A model generated the notes under the pieces. That model did not search any database. It saw only the letters and a program-made list of their open reading frames with translations, and was not told the origin of the DNA. This document shows positions 39,189 through 47,388 of a DNA stretch of 64,000 nucleotides, piece by piece (the first letter of the stretch is position 1; each line of letters starts with the position of its first letter). The position numbers were made by a program, and so were the translations under genes. Source of the DNA: Xanthobacteraceae bacterium (lineage in GTDB: Bacteria > Pseudomonadota > Alphaproteobacteria > Rhizobiales > Xanthobacteraceae); NCBI GenBank assembly GCA_019635585.1, contig JAHBZE010000001.1, forward strand, positions 620,001-684,000, given 5' to 3'.

Positions 39189-40802
39189 TTAGCCTTTGCC
39201 GACCGGCAGCGTGACGTAACGCGTGCCGCCCTGCGATTTCACACGAAGCAAGATGACGCTCTTACCTTCGTTACGCGCCTTTGCGATCGCATCGTTGAGA
39301 TCGCTCGGACGCGCGACACCGTTGCCGCCGATATCGAGGATCACGTCGCCAGTACGCAGACCGCGCTCGCCGGCGGGGCCCTGGTTATCGACATCGGTAA
39401 CGACGATGCCCTGCGCACCCGCGCCGTCGACTTCCCGCGCGGGAGCGACCGAGAGGCCGAGCTGCGAGAGCGTGATCTCGCGCGAGGTGCGGTCGTCATT
39501 GCGGTCCATCCGGTCCTGACGATCCATGCGGTCCTGGCGGCTCTGCCGGTCGTTGCGGTCGCCGCGATCCATGCGGTCGCCGCGGCGATCCTTGTCGAGA
39601 CCGCGGTCTTCGTCGCGGCGCGGCTTTTGATCGGCTGCCGCCTGCTGCTGATCGGGCAGCTTCGCAAGCTTGACTTCGATCAGCTGTTCCTTGCCGCCGC
39701 GAAGCACCTTGAGCTTCACGGTCGAGTCCGGACGGAAACCTGCGATCTTGCGTTGCAGTTCGCGTACCGTCTTGATCGGCGTGCCATCGACTTCGATGAT
39801 GACGTCGCCCGATTTGATGCCAGCCGCGGCGGCGGGAAGGTTCGGCTGCACTTCGCCGACCAATGCGCCTTCTTGCGACTTCAGATTCAGGCCTTCGGCG
39901 ATTTCCGCGGTCACCGGCTGAATCTGCACGCCGAGATAGCCGCGCGTGACGTGGCCGGTCTGGCGGAGTGCAGCGACTACCGAGGTGACGGTTTCCGAGG
40001 GGATCGCGAAAGCGATGCCGATGTTGCCGCCGGTCGGGGAAACGATCGCGGTGTTCACGCCGATCACTTCGCCGGCGAGATTGAAGGTCGGACCGCCGGA
40101 GTTGCCGCGGTTCACCGCCGCGTCGATCTGGATGAAGTCGTCATAGGCATTCGCGCCGATATCGCGGCCGCGCGCCGAAACGATGCCGGCCGTAACCGTG
40201 CCGCCGAGACCGAAAGGATTTCCGACCGCAAGCACCCAGTCGCCGATGCGCGGCGCGGAAGACGCCAGGCGCACCCAGGGGAAATCCGTCCGGCCATCGA
40301 CCTTGAGCAACGCGAGATCGGTGCGCGGATCGGCGCCGATCACCTTCGCCTTGTAGGTCTTGCCGTCGTCGGTTTGGATTTCGACTTCGGTGGCTTTGTC
40401 GATCACGTGGTTGTTGGTGACGATGAAGCCGTCGGCGGAAATGAAGAAGCCGGAGCCCTGTCCCTGCGAACGGCGATGGCGCGGGAAGCGGTTAGGCGCC
40501 TGATCGCCGAAGAAGCGGCGGAAGAAGCGCTCCATGTTCGGCGGGATGTCGCCGGACTGATCGTCCGACATAGCCTCGACATCGCTCTTGGTGCGGACGC
40601 TGACGACCGCCGGCTTCACCTTGTCGACAATGTCGGCGAAGGAAAGCATGTTCGCAGGCTGATTGGTGACGATCTGAGCCTTCGCGGGCGTCACGAAGGA
40701 AACGATGCTGGAGCTGGTTACCGCGAAGGCGGCGACAGTGGCGCCGAGGACTACGCCTGCAACAAGCGAGCGGCGCGCCGCGGGGTTACGTTGATCTGAC
40801 AT
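39189..40802 (-). CDS. degP: periplasmic Do-type serine protease (DegP/MucD)
   Basis: 537 residues. Signal/anchor at residues 12-40, trypsin-like domain with His in GFIVTNNHVIDKA, Asp in DPRTDLALLKVD and Ser in AVNRGNSGGPTFN, then PDZ1 (about 300-390), a charged Arg/Asp-rich linker, and PDZ2. It degrades or refolds misfolded envelope proteins. It sits between the cytochrome c maturation operon and a two-component system, a common order in Bradyrhizobium relatives. The mRNA leader can fold over the ribosome binding site (see separate entry). Confidence 0.95.
   Translation of the reverse strand: MSDQRNPAARRSLVAGVVLGATVAAFAVTSSSIVSFVTPAKAQIVTNQPANMLSFADIVDKVKPAVVSVRTKSDVEAMSDDQSGDIPPNMERFFRRFFGDQAPNRFPRHRRSQGQGSGFFISADGFIVTNNHVIDKATEVEIQTDDGKTYKAKVIGADPRTDLALLKVDGRTDFPWVRLASSAPRIGDWVLAVGNPFGLGGTVTAGIVSARGRDIGANAYDDFIQIDAAVNRGNSGGPTFNLAGEVIGVNTAIVSPTGGNIGIAFAIPSETVTSVVAALRQTGHVTRGYLGVQIQPVTAEIAEGLNLKSQEGALVGEVQPNLPAAAAGIKSGDVIIEVDGTPIKTVRELQRKIAGFRPDSTVKLKVLRGGKEQLIEVKLAKLPDQQQAAADQKPRRDEDRGLDKDRRGDRMDRGDRNDRQSRQDRMDRQDRMDRNDDRTSREITLSQLGLSVAPAREVDGAGAQGIVVTDVDNQGPAGERGLRTGDVILDIGGNGVARPSDLNDAIAKARNEGKSVILLRVKSQGGTRYVTLPVGKG
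39488..39621 (-). repeat. Arg/Asp repeat region in the degP inter-PDZ linker
   Basis: The linker between PDZ1 and PDZ2 is a run of DRMDR/DRNDR-type units (for example GDRMDRGDRNDRQSR, then QDRMDRQDRMDRND). At DNA level, near-copies of a 12-15 base unit (gatcgcatggaccg-like) recur. It looks like slippage-prone, low-complexity sequence. Confidence 0.7.
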
Positions 40803-40852
40803 GGGATGGTCTCCGAGAATTCCTTGGCCCGCGAAGCGGGTACATCGGAGAC
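40803..40852 (-). promoter_or_regulatory. degP leader hairpin covering the ribosome binding site
   Basis: On the minus strand GTCTCCGA (from 40852) is complementary to TCGGAGAC (ending at 40809). The second arm contains the only well-spaced Shine-Dalgarno sequence, GGAGA, 7 bases before the degP ATG. An inner CCCGC-TTC-GCGGG stem sits in the loop. In the folded state the ribosome site is paired. Inferred role: thermosensor or other translational switch for this stress protease. Confidence 0.5.
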
Positions 40853-40920
40853 AAAACTAGGCGCGCCCGCCTTACGGCGAGGTCGCTGGGACATTACGAT
40901 TTGGTAAGGTGCGGAAAATC

Positions 40921-40942
40921 TCAGGAAAGTTTCAGGAAAGTT
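40921..40942. repeat. 11-bp tandem duplication at the ccmH stop
   Basis: TCAGGAAAGTT occurs twice in direct succession (40921-40931 and 40932-40942). One copy holds the last codons and stop of ccmH, the other lies just after it, so a small duplication regenerated the end of the gene. Confidence 0.8.
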
Positions 40943-41384
40943 CTTTGAGGCGGCGCTTTTCGGCGGCCGAAAGCGGCTTCACTTTGGGCGCGCGGCGACT
41001 GCGGAAAAAGCGAAGCAAAACAAGGGCTCCGGCGAGCAGGGCAAGCAGAGGCGCAAGCCACAACAGCGCGTTCTGCGCATTCTTCTCGGGCTCGAGCAGG
41101 ACAAATTGCCCGTAGCGCGCGACGAGAAAATCACGAATTTGTGTATCGGTGTCGCCCGCCATAAGCCGTTCGCGGATCAGGATGCGCAGATCGCGCGCGA
41201 GCGGTGCATCCGAATCGTCGATCGACTGGTTCTGACAAACCATGCAGCGGATCGTGTGCGAAAGCGCGCGGGCGCGTGCTTCGAGCGCAGCGTCGCCGAG
41301 TACTTCATCCGGCTGCACGGCAGCGAGCGGAGCGGCGAGCGCAAGCGTAAAAAAAAATGCGAGCACGAGGCGTTTCACGTTCAC
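40932..41384 (-). CDS. ccmH: cytochrome c maturation protein CcmH (CycL)
   Basis: 150 residues: signal/anchor, then a periplasmic thiol-disulfide domain with the CxxC at Cys47 and Cys50 (IRCMVCQNQS), a typical LMAGDTDTQIRDFLVARYG stretch, and a C-terminal membrane helix (WLAPLLALLAGALVLLRFF). It reduces apocytochrome c for haem ligation with CcmF. Last gene of the four-gene ccmIEFH operon, start overlapping ccmF by 4 bases. Confidence 0.95.
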   Translation of the reverse strand: MNVKRLVLAFFFTLALAAPLAAVQPDEVLGDAALEARARALSHTIRCMVCQNQSIDDSDAPLARDLRILIRERLMAGDTDTQIRDFLVARYGQFVLLEPEKNAQNALLWLAPLLALLAGALVLLRFFRSRRAPKVKPLSAAEKRRLKELS

Positions 41385-43363
41385 TCCGCGGGCACGGCGG
41401 CAAGTCTCTTGTTCGCCGCGCGCTTTGGAACACCGATCCGCAGGCGCCGGTCGGAAAGCGAGAATGCTGCACCCAGCGCCATCACCACGCCGCCGAGCCA
41501 GATCAGAAGCACGAACGGCTTCCAGTATGCGCGCAGCGCCACCGACTGGTCGGGCGAAGGATCGCCGATGCTGAGATAAAGCTGGCCGAGGCCGAAGGTC
41601 TTGATCGCGGCTTCGGTCGTCTGCTGGCCGCGCATGACGAAGATGCGCTTCGCAGGCGCAAGCTCCGCGACCGTGATGCCGTCACGGCGGATGTCGAACG
41701 CGGCGGCGAGATCCCGGTAGTTCTCGCCCTTGCGCTCGGTCCATGTGCGGAAGCGCACGTCGAAGTCGTGAATGCGGATCGCCTCTCCCGGCCGCACGTG
41801 AGCGATTTTCTCCACGCTCCAGCCGCCCTCGGCGGCAACGCCCAGTAAGGTCAGCCCGATTCCGGCATGCGCGAACAGCGTGCCTAGCGACGCGCGCGGC
41901 AGCCCGGCGGCCCGCATAAACGATTCGGAGACGGACACGCGAAAGAGTGCAATCCGCGTGGCATATTCGATCACCGCGCCCGCGATCGCGAACATAGCGA
42001 CGGCGAGTGCAATCATCGGATAGAGCGGCGCGCCGTTGATCGCGAATACCGCGATCGCGCAAACGAGTGCCACGAGGGCCGCAATCGCGAGCTTCTGCGC
42101 GACGGCAAGCGCGTCCCCGCGCTTCCACGAAAGCAGCGGCCCCGCGGGCATCACCGCCACCAGCAAAAGCGCGAGCGGGCCGACGGTCGTGTTGAAGAAC
42201 GGCGCGCCGACCGAAATCTTCTCGCCGGTCACGAATTCCAGCATCAGCGGATACAACGTACCGACAAAAACAGTCGCGACGATCGCCGACAGAAAGAGAT
42301 TGTTCAGAAGCAGTGCGCCTTCGCGCGAGACCGGCGCGAAAATGCCGCCGGGCTTCAGCCCGGACGCGCGCAGCGCGAACAACGCGAACGAGCCGCCGAC
42401 GAAGAAGATGAGAATACAAAGGATGAACACGCCGCGCGCGGGATCGCTCGCAAAGGTATGCACCGAGGTCAGTACGCCGGAACGCACCAGAAACGTGCCG
42501 AGCAGCGAGAGCGAGAAGGTGAGCAGCGCGAGCAGCACCGTCCAGATTTTCAGCGCGTCGCGCTTTTCCATGACCAGCGCGGAATGCAGCAGCGCCGTCG
42601 CGGCGAGCCACGGCATCAGCGACGCATTCTCGACCGGATCCCAGAACCAGTAACCGCCCCAGCCGAGTTCGTAATAGGCCCAGTACGAACCCATCGCGAT
42701 TCCGAGCGTGAGAAAAAGCCAGGCGACCAGCGTCCAGGGCCGCACCCAACGCGCCCAGGCGGCGTCGATGCGCCCTTCGATGAGGGCCGCCACCGCGAAA
42801 GAGAACGCGACCGAGCAGCCGACATAGCCGAGATACAGAAGCGGCGGGTGCAGTGCGAGGCCGATGTCCTGCAACACCGGGTTCAGTCCCTGCCCCTGCG
42901 CCGGTGCGATTTCGAGCCGGAGGAACGGATTGGAGGTTGTGAGAATAAAGAGAAGAAAGAACGCGGCGATCAGGCCCTGGATACCGAGCACGTTCGCACG
43001 CAGCCGCGGCGGAAGATTGCCCGCGAAGAGGCCGACGAGCGCGGAGAAGATCGCAAGCACGAGCGCCCAGAACAGCATCGAGCCTTCGTGGTTGCTCCAT
43101 ACGCCGGTGAATTTATAGAGCAGCGGCTTTGCCGAATGCGAATTGGCATAGACGTTCGCGACCGAGAAATCCGAGGTCACATATAAATATGTAAGCCCGG
43201 CAAAAGACGCGGCGACAAAAATGAAAATCGCAAAGGCGGCCGCCGGTCCCACCGCCATCACCCGTGCGTCGCCGCGCCACGCGCCCCAAAGCGAAAAAAA
43301 CGCCTGCGCTACGGCTAGCGCAAACGCGATCGCGAGTGCCGCATGCGAAAGCTCGGCGGTCAT
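41381..43363 (-). CDS. ccmF: haem lyase subunit CcmF (CycK)
   Basis: 660 residues with about 14-15 membrane segments. The WWD signature of haem-handling proteins is WGGYWFWDPVENAS, and conserved periplasmic histidines are in WSNHEGSM and ALHPPLLYLGYVG. It forms the haem lyase with CcmH and CcmI and takes haem from CcmE. Start and stop overlap ccmE and ccmH by 4 bases each. Confidence 0.96.
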   Translation of the reverse strand: MTAELSHAALAIAFALAVAQAFFSLWGAWRGDARVMAVGPAAAFAIFIFVAASFAGLTYLYVTSDFSVANVYANSHSAKPLLYKFTGVWSNHEGSMLFWALVLAIFSALVGLFAGNLPPRLRANVLGIQGLIAAFFLLFILTTSNPFLRLEIAPAQGQGLNPVLQDIGLALHPPLLYLGYVGCSVAFSFAVAALIEGRIDAAWARWVRPWTLVAWLFLTLGIAMGSYWAYYELGWGGYWFWDPVENASLMPWLAATALLHSALVMEKRDALKIWTVLLALLTFSLSLLGTFLVRSGVLTSVHTFASDPARGVFILCILIFFVGGSFALFALRASGLKPGGIFAPVSREGALLLNNLFLSAIVATVFVGTLYPLMLEFVTGEKISVGAPFFNTTVGPLALLLVAVMPAGPLLSWKRGDALAVAQKLAIAALVALVCAIAVFAINGAPLYPMIALAVAMFAIAGAVIEYATRIALFRVSVSESFMRAAGLPRASLGTLFAHAGIGLTLLGVAAEGGWSVEKIAHVRPGEAIRIHDFDVRFRTWTERKGENYRDLAAAFDIRRDGITVAELAPAKRIFVMRGQQTTEAAIKTFGLGQLYLSIGDPSPDQSVALRAYWKPFVLLIWLGGVVMALGAAFSLSDRRLRIGVPKRAANKRLAAVPAE

Positions 43364-43803
43364 TTCTTGCCGCCTTCGTTATGTTTCCAGATGCCTTTTT
43401 CCTTCAGCGCATCGACGACTTCACGCGGCATATAATATTCGTCGTGCTTGGCAAGGATCGTGCGCGCCGAGAAAACGCCATTCTCGAAGGTGCCTTCGGC
43501 GACGATGCCCTGCTTCTCGCGAAAAAGATCGGGCAGCATGCCGGAATAGTGCACCGGCACGCTTTGCGCGCCGTCGGTCACGTCGAAGCGCACCTGCAAG
43601 CCTTCCTTGACGATCGAGCCCTCCTTCACGAGCCCGCCGATGCGGAGCCGCTTTCCCGCCGGCGGCGGGTTGCGCACGAGTTCGCTCGGGCTTGCGAAGA
43701 ACACGATGGATTCGCGCAGTGCGGAGAGCGTGAGCCCAGCCGCCAGCGCGAGCACGATGCCCGCAACCGCGATCAAGGTGAGCCGTCGCTGCTTGCGGGT
43801 CAT
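43360..43803 (-). CDS. ccmE: haem chaperone CcmE (CycJ)
   Basis: About 147 residues from ATG at 43803 (MTRKQRRLTLIAVAG), which overlaps the ccmI stop by 4 bases; 16 further upstream codons are open but atypical. One N-terminal membrane anchor, then an OB-fold domain. The covalent haem ligand His120 is in ILAKHDEYYMP, with the following tyrosine. It carries haem from CcmABCD to CcmF. Confidence 0.95.
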   Translation of the reverse strand: MTRKQRRLTLIAVAGIVLALAAGLTLSALRESIVFFASPSELVRNPPPAGKRLRIGGLVKEGSIVKEGLQVRFDVTDGAQSVPVHYSGMLPDLFREKQGIVAEGTFENGVFSARTILAKHDEYYMPREVVDALKEKGIWKHNEGGKK

Positions 43804-44618
43804 TGCTTCTTCTCGAGCAGCATCAGGCGGCGTTGCGCTGGAATCCGCCACTGGTCGCGTGCGTCGGCGATCTCGACGATGCGCGTCCAGTATTTCCGTG
43901 CGCTCTCCCGGTCGCCGCTCTGTTCGGCGGCGAGGCCCAGATAGAACAGCGCCGCGGCGGAATTTCCGTCGAGCGCTATCGCGCGTTCGAACGCGGCTTT
44001 CGCCTCCGCCGAAATGCTGCCATGCGCAATCCGAAGCATCTCGCCGTATGCGACTTCGCGTTCTGCGGTGCTGCCGAGAAGACGGATCGCATTTTCCTGC
44101 GCGGCGATCGCGTCGCTGGTCCGGCCCGCGCGAAGATAGATCGGCGCAAGCAGTTCCCAGCCTTTACCGTTCTCAGGCTCCTTCTCTATGCGCTCCTCAA
44201 GGCGGCCGATCAGGATGCCGATGTCCTGCCGCTCGACCGGCAGCGAGAGACGCGCGGCAAGCGGCGCATCGGGAAATTCAGGCGCGCCGAGCGAGAGATA
44301 AAGAGAAAGTGCGAGCACAGGAATTCCTGCGAGCGCGACGAGCGATGCAACGCGGCGCCGGCCTGCCGAGGATGTAACGTCCGCTTTCTCCTCCGAAGCG
44401 GCCGCGAGCAAGCGGCGCGAGACTTCGAGTTTCACAGCTTCCGCTTCGGCTTCCGGAAGCAGGCCGCGCTTTTCGTCGCGGCCGATTTCCGCAAGCTGGT
44501 CGCGATAGACCGCGAGGCCCGCAGCATCTCCGGCCAAGCGCGGCTCGCGCGAAAGCGGCCACAGCACCGCCAACACGGCGGCGGCGGTCATCAGCGTAAG
44601 CAGCGTCCAAAACAGCAT
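43800..44618 (-). CDS. ccmI: cytochrome c maturation protein CcmI (CycH)
   Basis: About 272 residues from ATG at 44618 (MLFWTLLTLMTAAAVLAV); a GTG nine bases earlier is an alternative. Two membrane helices, at the start and near residue 100, flank a cytoplasmic leucine-zipper-like segment (YRDQLAEIGRDEKRGLL). The periplasmic C-terminal part has TPR repeats (about 135-270) that hold apocytochrome c. First gene of ccmIEFH. Confidence 0.92.
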   Translation of the reverse strand: MLFWTLLTLMTAAAVLAVLWPLSREPRLAGDAAGLAVYRDQLAEIGRDEKRGLLPEAEAEAVKLEVSRRLLAAASEEKADVTSSAGRRRVASLVALAGIPVLALSLYLSLGAPEFPDAPLAARLSLPVERQDIGILIGRLEERIEKEPENGKGWELLAPIYLRAGRTSDAIAAQENAIRLLGSTAEREVAYGEMLRIAHGSISAEAKAAFERAIALDGNSAAALFYLGLAAEQSGDRESARKYWTRIVEIADARDQWRIPAQRRLMLLEKKQ

Positions 44619-44684
44619 GATTTTCACCCGGCGGCTGGTCCTAAAGCCGGGGCGGCATCAGGTCAAAAGGCTTATCCGCGCAGT

Positions 44685-45158
44685 TCAGCCCCGGACCTGC
44701 GCCCAGGTGCCGTCGGGGTTCCGGCAGGCAATACCGCGCGCCGTCTGCGGCTGGCCGTTGATATAGACAGTGTGGGTGTACTCGCGGCACCGCTGGTAGC
44801 TCTGATAGGCATAAGGCGGCCCGGCAACGATGGTGCCGTAGGCGCCGCGGTCGCCGCGCCAGCTTACCGGCGCACCGGGGCCTTCGGCTTCGAGTGCACG
44901 GACTTCCGCCTCATAGGCGCGGCGGCGATCTTCTTCGTCGAGCGCATTGCCGATCGCGCCGCCAATCAAGCCGCCGATCAGAGCGCCCGCGATCACCCCC
45001 CCGGGGCCGTTCCGGGTCGTGGCGCCGATCAGGCCACCGGTGAGCGCGCCGAGAAAAATGCCGTCCTGCGTGCGCGGGCCTGAGTCGCCCGAACAGGCGC
45101 CGAGCGAAAGCGACAATGCGCAGGCGACGCCCACGAGCTTGGTTTTAATTTCCGGCAT
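44685..45158 (-). CDS. glycine-zipper outer-membrane lipoprotein
   Basis: 157 residues from ATG at 45158 (MPEIKTKLVGVACAL); a start ten codons earlier is open but lies before the signal. Lipobox LSLGAC gives a lipidated cysteine. Then a glycine-zipper membrane stretch (FLGALTGGLIGATTRNG and IAGALIGGLIGGAIG) of the Rickettsia 17-kDa antigen type, and a C-terminal surface-antigen domain with two cysteines (RCREYTHTVYINGQ). Probably an envelope lipoprotein; role unknown. Follows the FeuQ-like gene after a terminator. Confidence 0.8.
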   Translation of the reverse strand: MPEIKTKLVGVACALSLSLGACSGDSGPRTQDGIFLGALTGGLIGATTRNGPGGVIAGALIGGLIGGAIGNALDEEDRRRAYEAEVRALEAEGPGAPVSWRGDRGAYGTIVAGPPYAYQSYQRCREYTHTVYINGQPQTARGIACRNPDGTWAQVRG

Positions 45159-45178
45159 GAAAGGCCCCCACTCCATAC

Positions 45179-45205
45179 AAAAAGGCACCGGCGTCCGCGC
45201 GCCGG
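45179..45205 (-). terminator. terminator after the FeuQ-like kinase gene
   Basis: CCGGCG and CGCCGG pair around a 6-base loop; on the minus strand TGCCTTTTTG follows. It separates the regulator pair from the lipoprotein gene, whose start lies 20 bases further on. Confidence 0.65.
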
Positions 45206-45257
45206 GCGGGAATATGCCAGAAATGGGAGGAAAAATCAGGCGAAAGCTAGGCCCCGT

Positions 45258-46631
45258 TTACGCGGCAGGCAGCAGGAGTTCCGCGCGCAACCCGCCAAGC
45301 GGCGAAGCCCCGAGTTTCAGCGTGCCGCCATAGAGCTTCGCCAGTTCAAGCACGATGGAAAGGCCGAGCCCTGTACCGGGCTTGCTCTCGTCGAGCCTGC
45401 GCCCGCGATGCAGCACTTCCTCGCGCTCGTCGGGCGCGAGCCCCGGGCCGTCGTCATCGACCTGGATGCGGAAAGAAGGCGCGACACCTTTTTGCGCGCT
45501 TTGCACGAACATTTCGACGTCGACGCGCGACGCCGCCCACTTGCAGGCGTTATCGACCAGATTGCCGACCATTTCCTCGAGGTCCTGCTGCTCGCCGCGA
45601 AACCGCGTCTCGGGATTGAGCTTCGTGTGCAAGGCGAGTCCGCGCTCGCGGTGAATCTTCTCCATCGTGCGCACGAGCAACTCGATCACCGGCGCGACCT
45701 CGATCGTATTCGAGATGACGGCTACGCGCGCCGAAATCCGCGCGCGCTCGAGATGGCGCTGTACCTGATCGCGCATCACGCCAAGTTGCTCGCGGACCTT
45801 TTCCGCTACCTGCCCTTTCAGGTTCCGGCTTTCGTTCAGAAGCACGGAAAGCGGCGTCTTCAGCGCATGCGCGAGATTGCCGACATGCGTGCGGGCGCGG
45901 TCCACAATCTCGCGGTTGCTGTCGAGCAGCGCATTCACTTCGCGCGCGAGCGGCGCGACCTCCTTCGGAAAATCGCCCTGCAGCCGCTCGGTTTCGCCGG
46001 AGCGGATTTCGGAGAGTGCCTCGGAAATCTTCTTCAACGGCCGCAAACCGTAGCGGATCTGGAACCAGATGATTGCGAGGAAGGCTAGCCCGATGAAGCC
46101 GAAAGTCAGCAGCAGCGCGTCGTTGAAGCCCGAGACTTCGTCGTCGATCTCGAAGGAGTCACCAGCTATGAAGAGCAGGAATTTTCCGTCATCGCCGAGA
46201 TCGAGAAAGCGCTCGACGGCGCGCAGCCGCTGACCGTCCGGTCCCGGCAGATAAGCCTGACGCAAGCCGCCATAGACCTGCGGCACGTTCAAACTCTCCA
46301 GCGTCGGAAAACCGCCGTCGGGAGACGAGCGCGAATATTTCTTTTCCGGCTGATCGCCGAGCCGCGTGATCTGCCAGTACCAGCCGGACGACGGAATGAA
46401 GAACAGCGGCTCGCCGAGCGTTTCCGGCTCGATAGTCGGCGTCTTCGGATTGTTCGCGATTTCGGCGACGATGTTGCGCAGATAAACATTGATGCGCCGG
46501 TCGAAGGCACGTTCGACCGCGTTGCGATAGAGCGAAGAGAGCACGATGCCGATCACGACCAGCACGATCATGCTGACCGCGGCGGCGGAAAGGAAAAGCC
46601 GCCTTGCGAGCGAGGGTGCCTTAGCGGGCAT
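45258..46631 (-). CDS. feuQ: PhoQ/FeuQ-like sensor histidine kinase
   Basis: 457 residues: membrane helix at 12-32, a periplasmic sensor domain, second helix near 175-195, HAMP, and HisKA with the H-box HVGNLAHALKTPLSVL, where HALKTP is typical of the PhoQ/FeuQ branch. ATPase boxes: VDNACKWA, DDGPGLAPDERE, GTGLGLSIVLEL. In rhizobia FeuQ phosphorylates FeuP to control osmoadaptation and cyclic glucan export. The start overlaps the regulator stop by 11 bases. The symbol is by family resemblance. Confidence 0.85.
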   Translation of the reverse strand: MPAKAPSLARRLFLSAAAVSMIVLVVIGIVLSSLYRNAVERAFDRRINVYLRNIVAEIANNPKTPTIEPETLGEPLFFIPSSGWYWQITRLGDQPEKKYSRSSPDGGFPTLESLNVPQVYGGLRQAYLPGPDGQRLRAVERFLDLGDDGKFLLFIAGDSFEIDDEVSGFNDALLLTFGFIGLAFLAIIWFQIRYGLRPLKKISEALSEIRSGETERLQGDFPKEVAPLAREVNALLDSNREIVDRARTHVGNLAHALKTPLSVLLNESRNLKGQVAEKVREQLGVMRDQVQRHLERARISARVAVISNTIEVAPVIELLVRTMEKIHRERGLALHTKLNPETRFRGEQQDLEEMVGNLVDNACKWAASRVDVEMFVQSAQKGVAPSFRIQVDDDGPGLAPDEREEVLHRGRRLDESKPGTGLGLSIVLELAKLYGGTLKLGASPLGGLRAELLLPAA

Positions 46632-47292
46632 CGGCAGGCGGCGAGAGCATGTAGCCTAAGCCGCGCACGGTCTGGATCACGTCGATGCCGAGCTTCTTGC
46701 GTAACCGGCCGACGAAAACTTCGATCGTGTTCGAGTCGCGGTCGAAATCCTGATCGTAGAGATGCTCGACCAGTTCGGTGCGCGACACCACGCGGCCGTT
46801 GTGATGCATCAGATAGGCAAGCAGCCGGTATTCGTGCGAGGTGAGCCGCACCGGATTGCCGTTGACCGAGACGCGGCTCGAGCGCGTGTCCAGCGTCACC
46901 GGCCCGCAGATCAGTTCGTTGGTAGCGTGCCCCGCCGAGCGGCGCAGGAGCGCGCGGATGCGCGCGAGTACTTCTTCCATATGGAAGGGTTTCGCGACGT
47001 AATCGTCAGCGCCGGCGTCGAAGCCCTGTACCTTGTCAGACCAGCGGTCGCGCGCGGTGAGAATCAAAACCGGCATCATCTTGCCGTTCTTGCGCCAGCG
47101 CTCCAGCACCGAGATGCCATCCATCTTGGGCAGGCCAAGATCAAGCACGATCGCGTCGTAAGGTTCGCTGTCGCCGAGGAAGTGTCCCTCCTCGCCGTCG
47201 GACGCGGCATCGACCGCGTAGCCCGCATCGGACAAGGCTGTCACAAGCTGGCGGTTCAGGTCGGGATCGTCTTCAACGACAAGCAAGCGCAT
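46621..47292 (-). CDS. feuP: PhoP/FeuP-like response regulator
   Basis: 223 residues. Receiver with VVEDDPD, phospho-acceptor Asp in AIVLDLGLPKMDG and Lys in VAKPF; OmpR-type DNA-binding domain with LTSHEYRLLAYLMHHNGRVVSR, DRDSNTIEVFVGRLRKK and QTVRGLGYML. The last blocks are those of PhoP/FeuP of rhizobia. A perfect TTAA-N7-TTAA box is 64-78 bases upstream of its start. First gene of the pair with the FeuQ-like kinase. Confidence 0.88.
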   Translation of the reverse strand: MRLLVVEDDPDLNRQLVTALSDAGYAVDAASDGEEGHFLGDSEPYDAIVLDLGLPKMDGISVLERWRKNGKMMPVLILTARDRWSDKVQGFDAGADDYVAKPFHMEEVLARIRALLRRSAGHATNELICGPVTLDTRSSRVSVNGNPVRLTSHEYRLLAYLMHHNGRVVSRTELVEHLYDQDFDRDSNTIEVFVGRLRKKLGIDVIQTVRGLGYMLSPPADAR

Positions 47293-47355
47293 GGCGACTC
47301 GAATAGCCCTTCAATTCTGGCGGCAGTGTGCCACACGATCAGGCCAGACCGAAAA

Positions 47356-47370
47356 TTAACCGCCGCTTAA
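47356..47370. promoter_or_regulatory. CtrA-type box before the FeuP-like gene
   Basis: TTAACCGCCGCTTAA is an exact TTAA-N7-TTAA, the full CtrA site of alphaproteobacteria, in a 96-base gap before the response regulator gene. The only other gene end here is the stop of the nitroreductase gene, so a promoter role for the regulator pair is likely. Confidence 0.6.
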
Positions 47371-47388
47371 GAAAAACGCGGCAAGCGC

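Noticed and set aside
38466-40799. 777-codon open frame on the plus strand opposite degP and the response regulator
   Set aside because: It mirrors degP and the regulator, whose catalytic and receiver motifs are complete. The translation is Arg/Ala/Asp-rich with no recognisable domain. Long antisense frames arise easily in GC-rich genes.
41682-43100. 472-codon minus-strand frame within ccmF, shifted frame
   Set aside because: Same strand as ccmF but another frame; ccmF has the WWD motif and membrane segments, this frame is Arg-rich nonsense.
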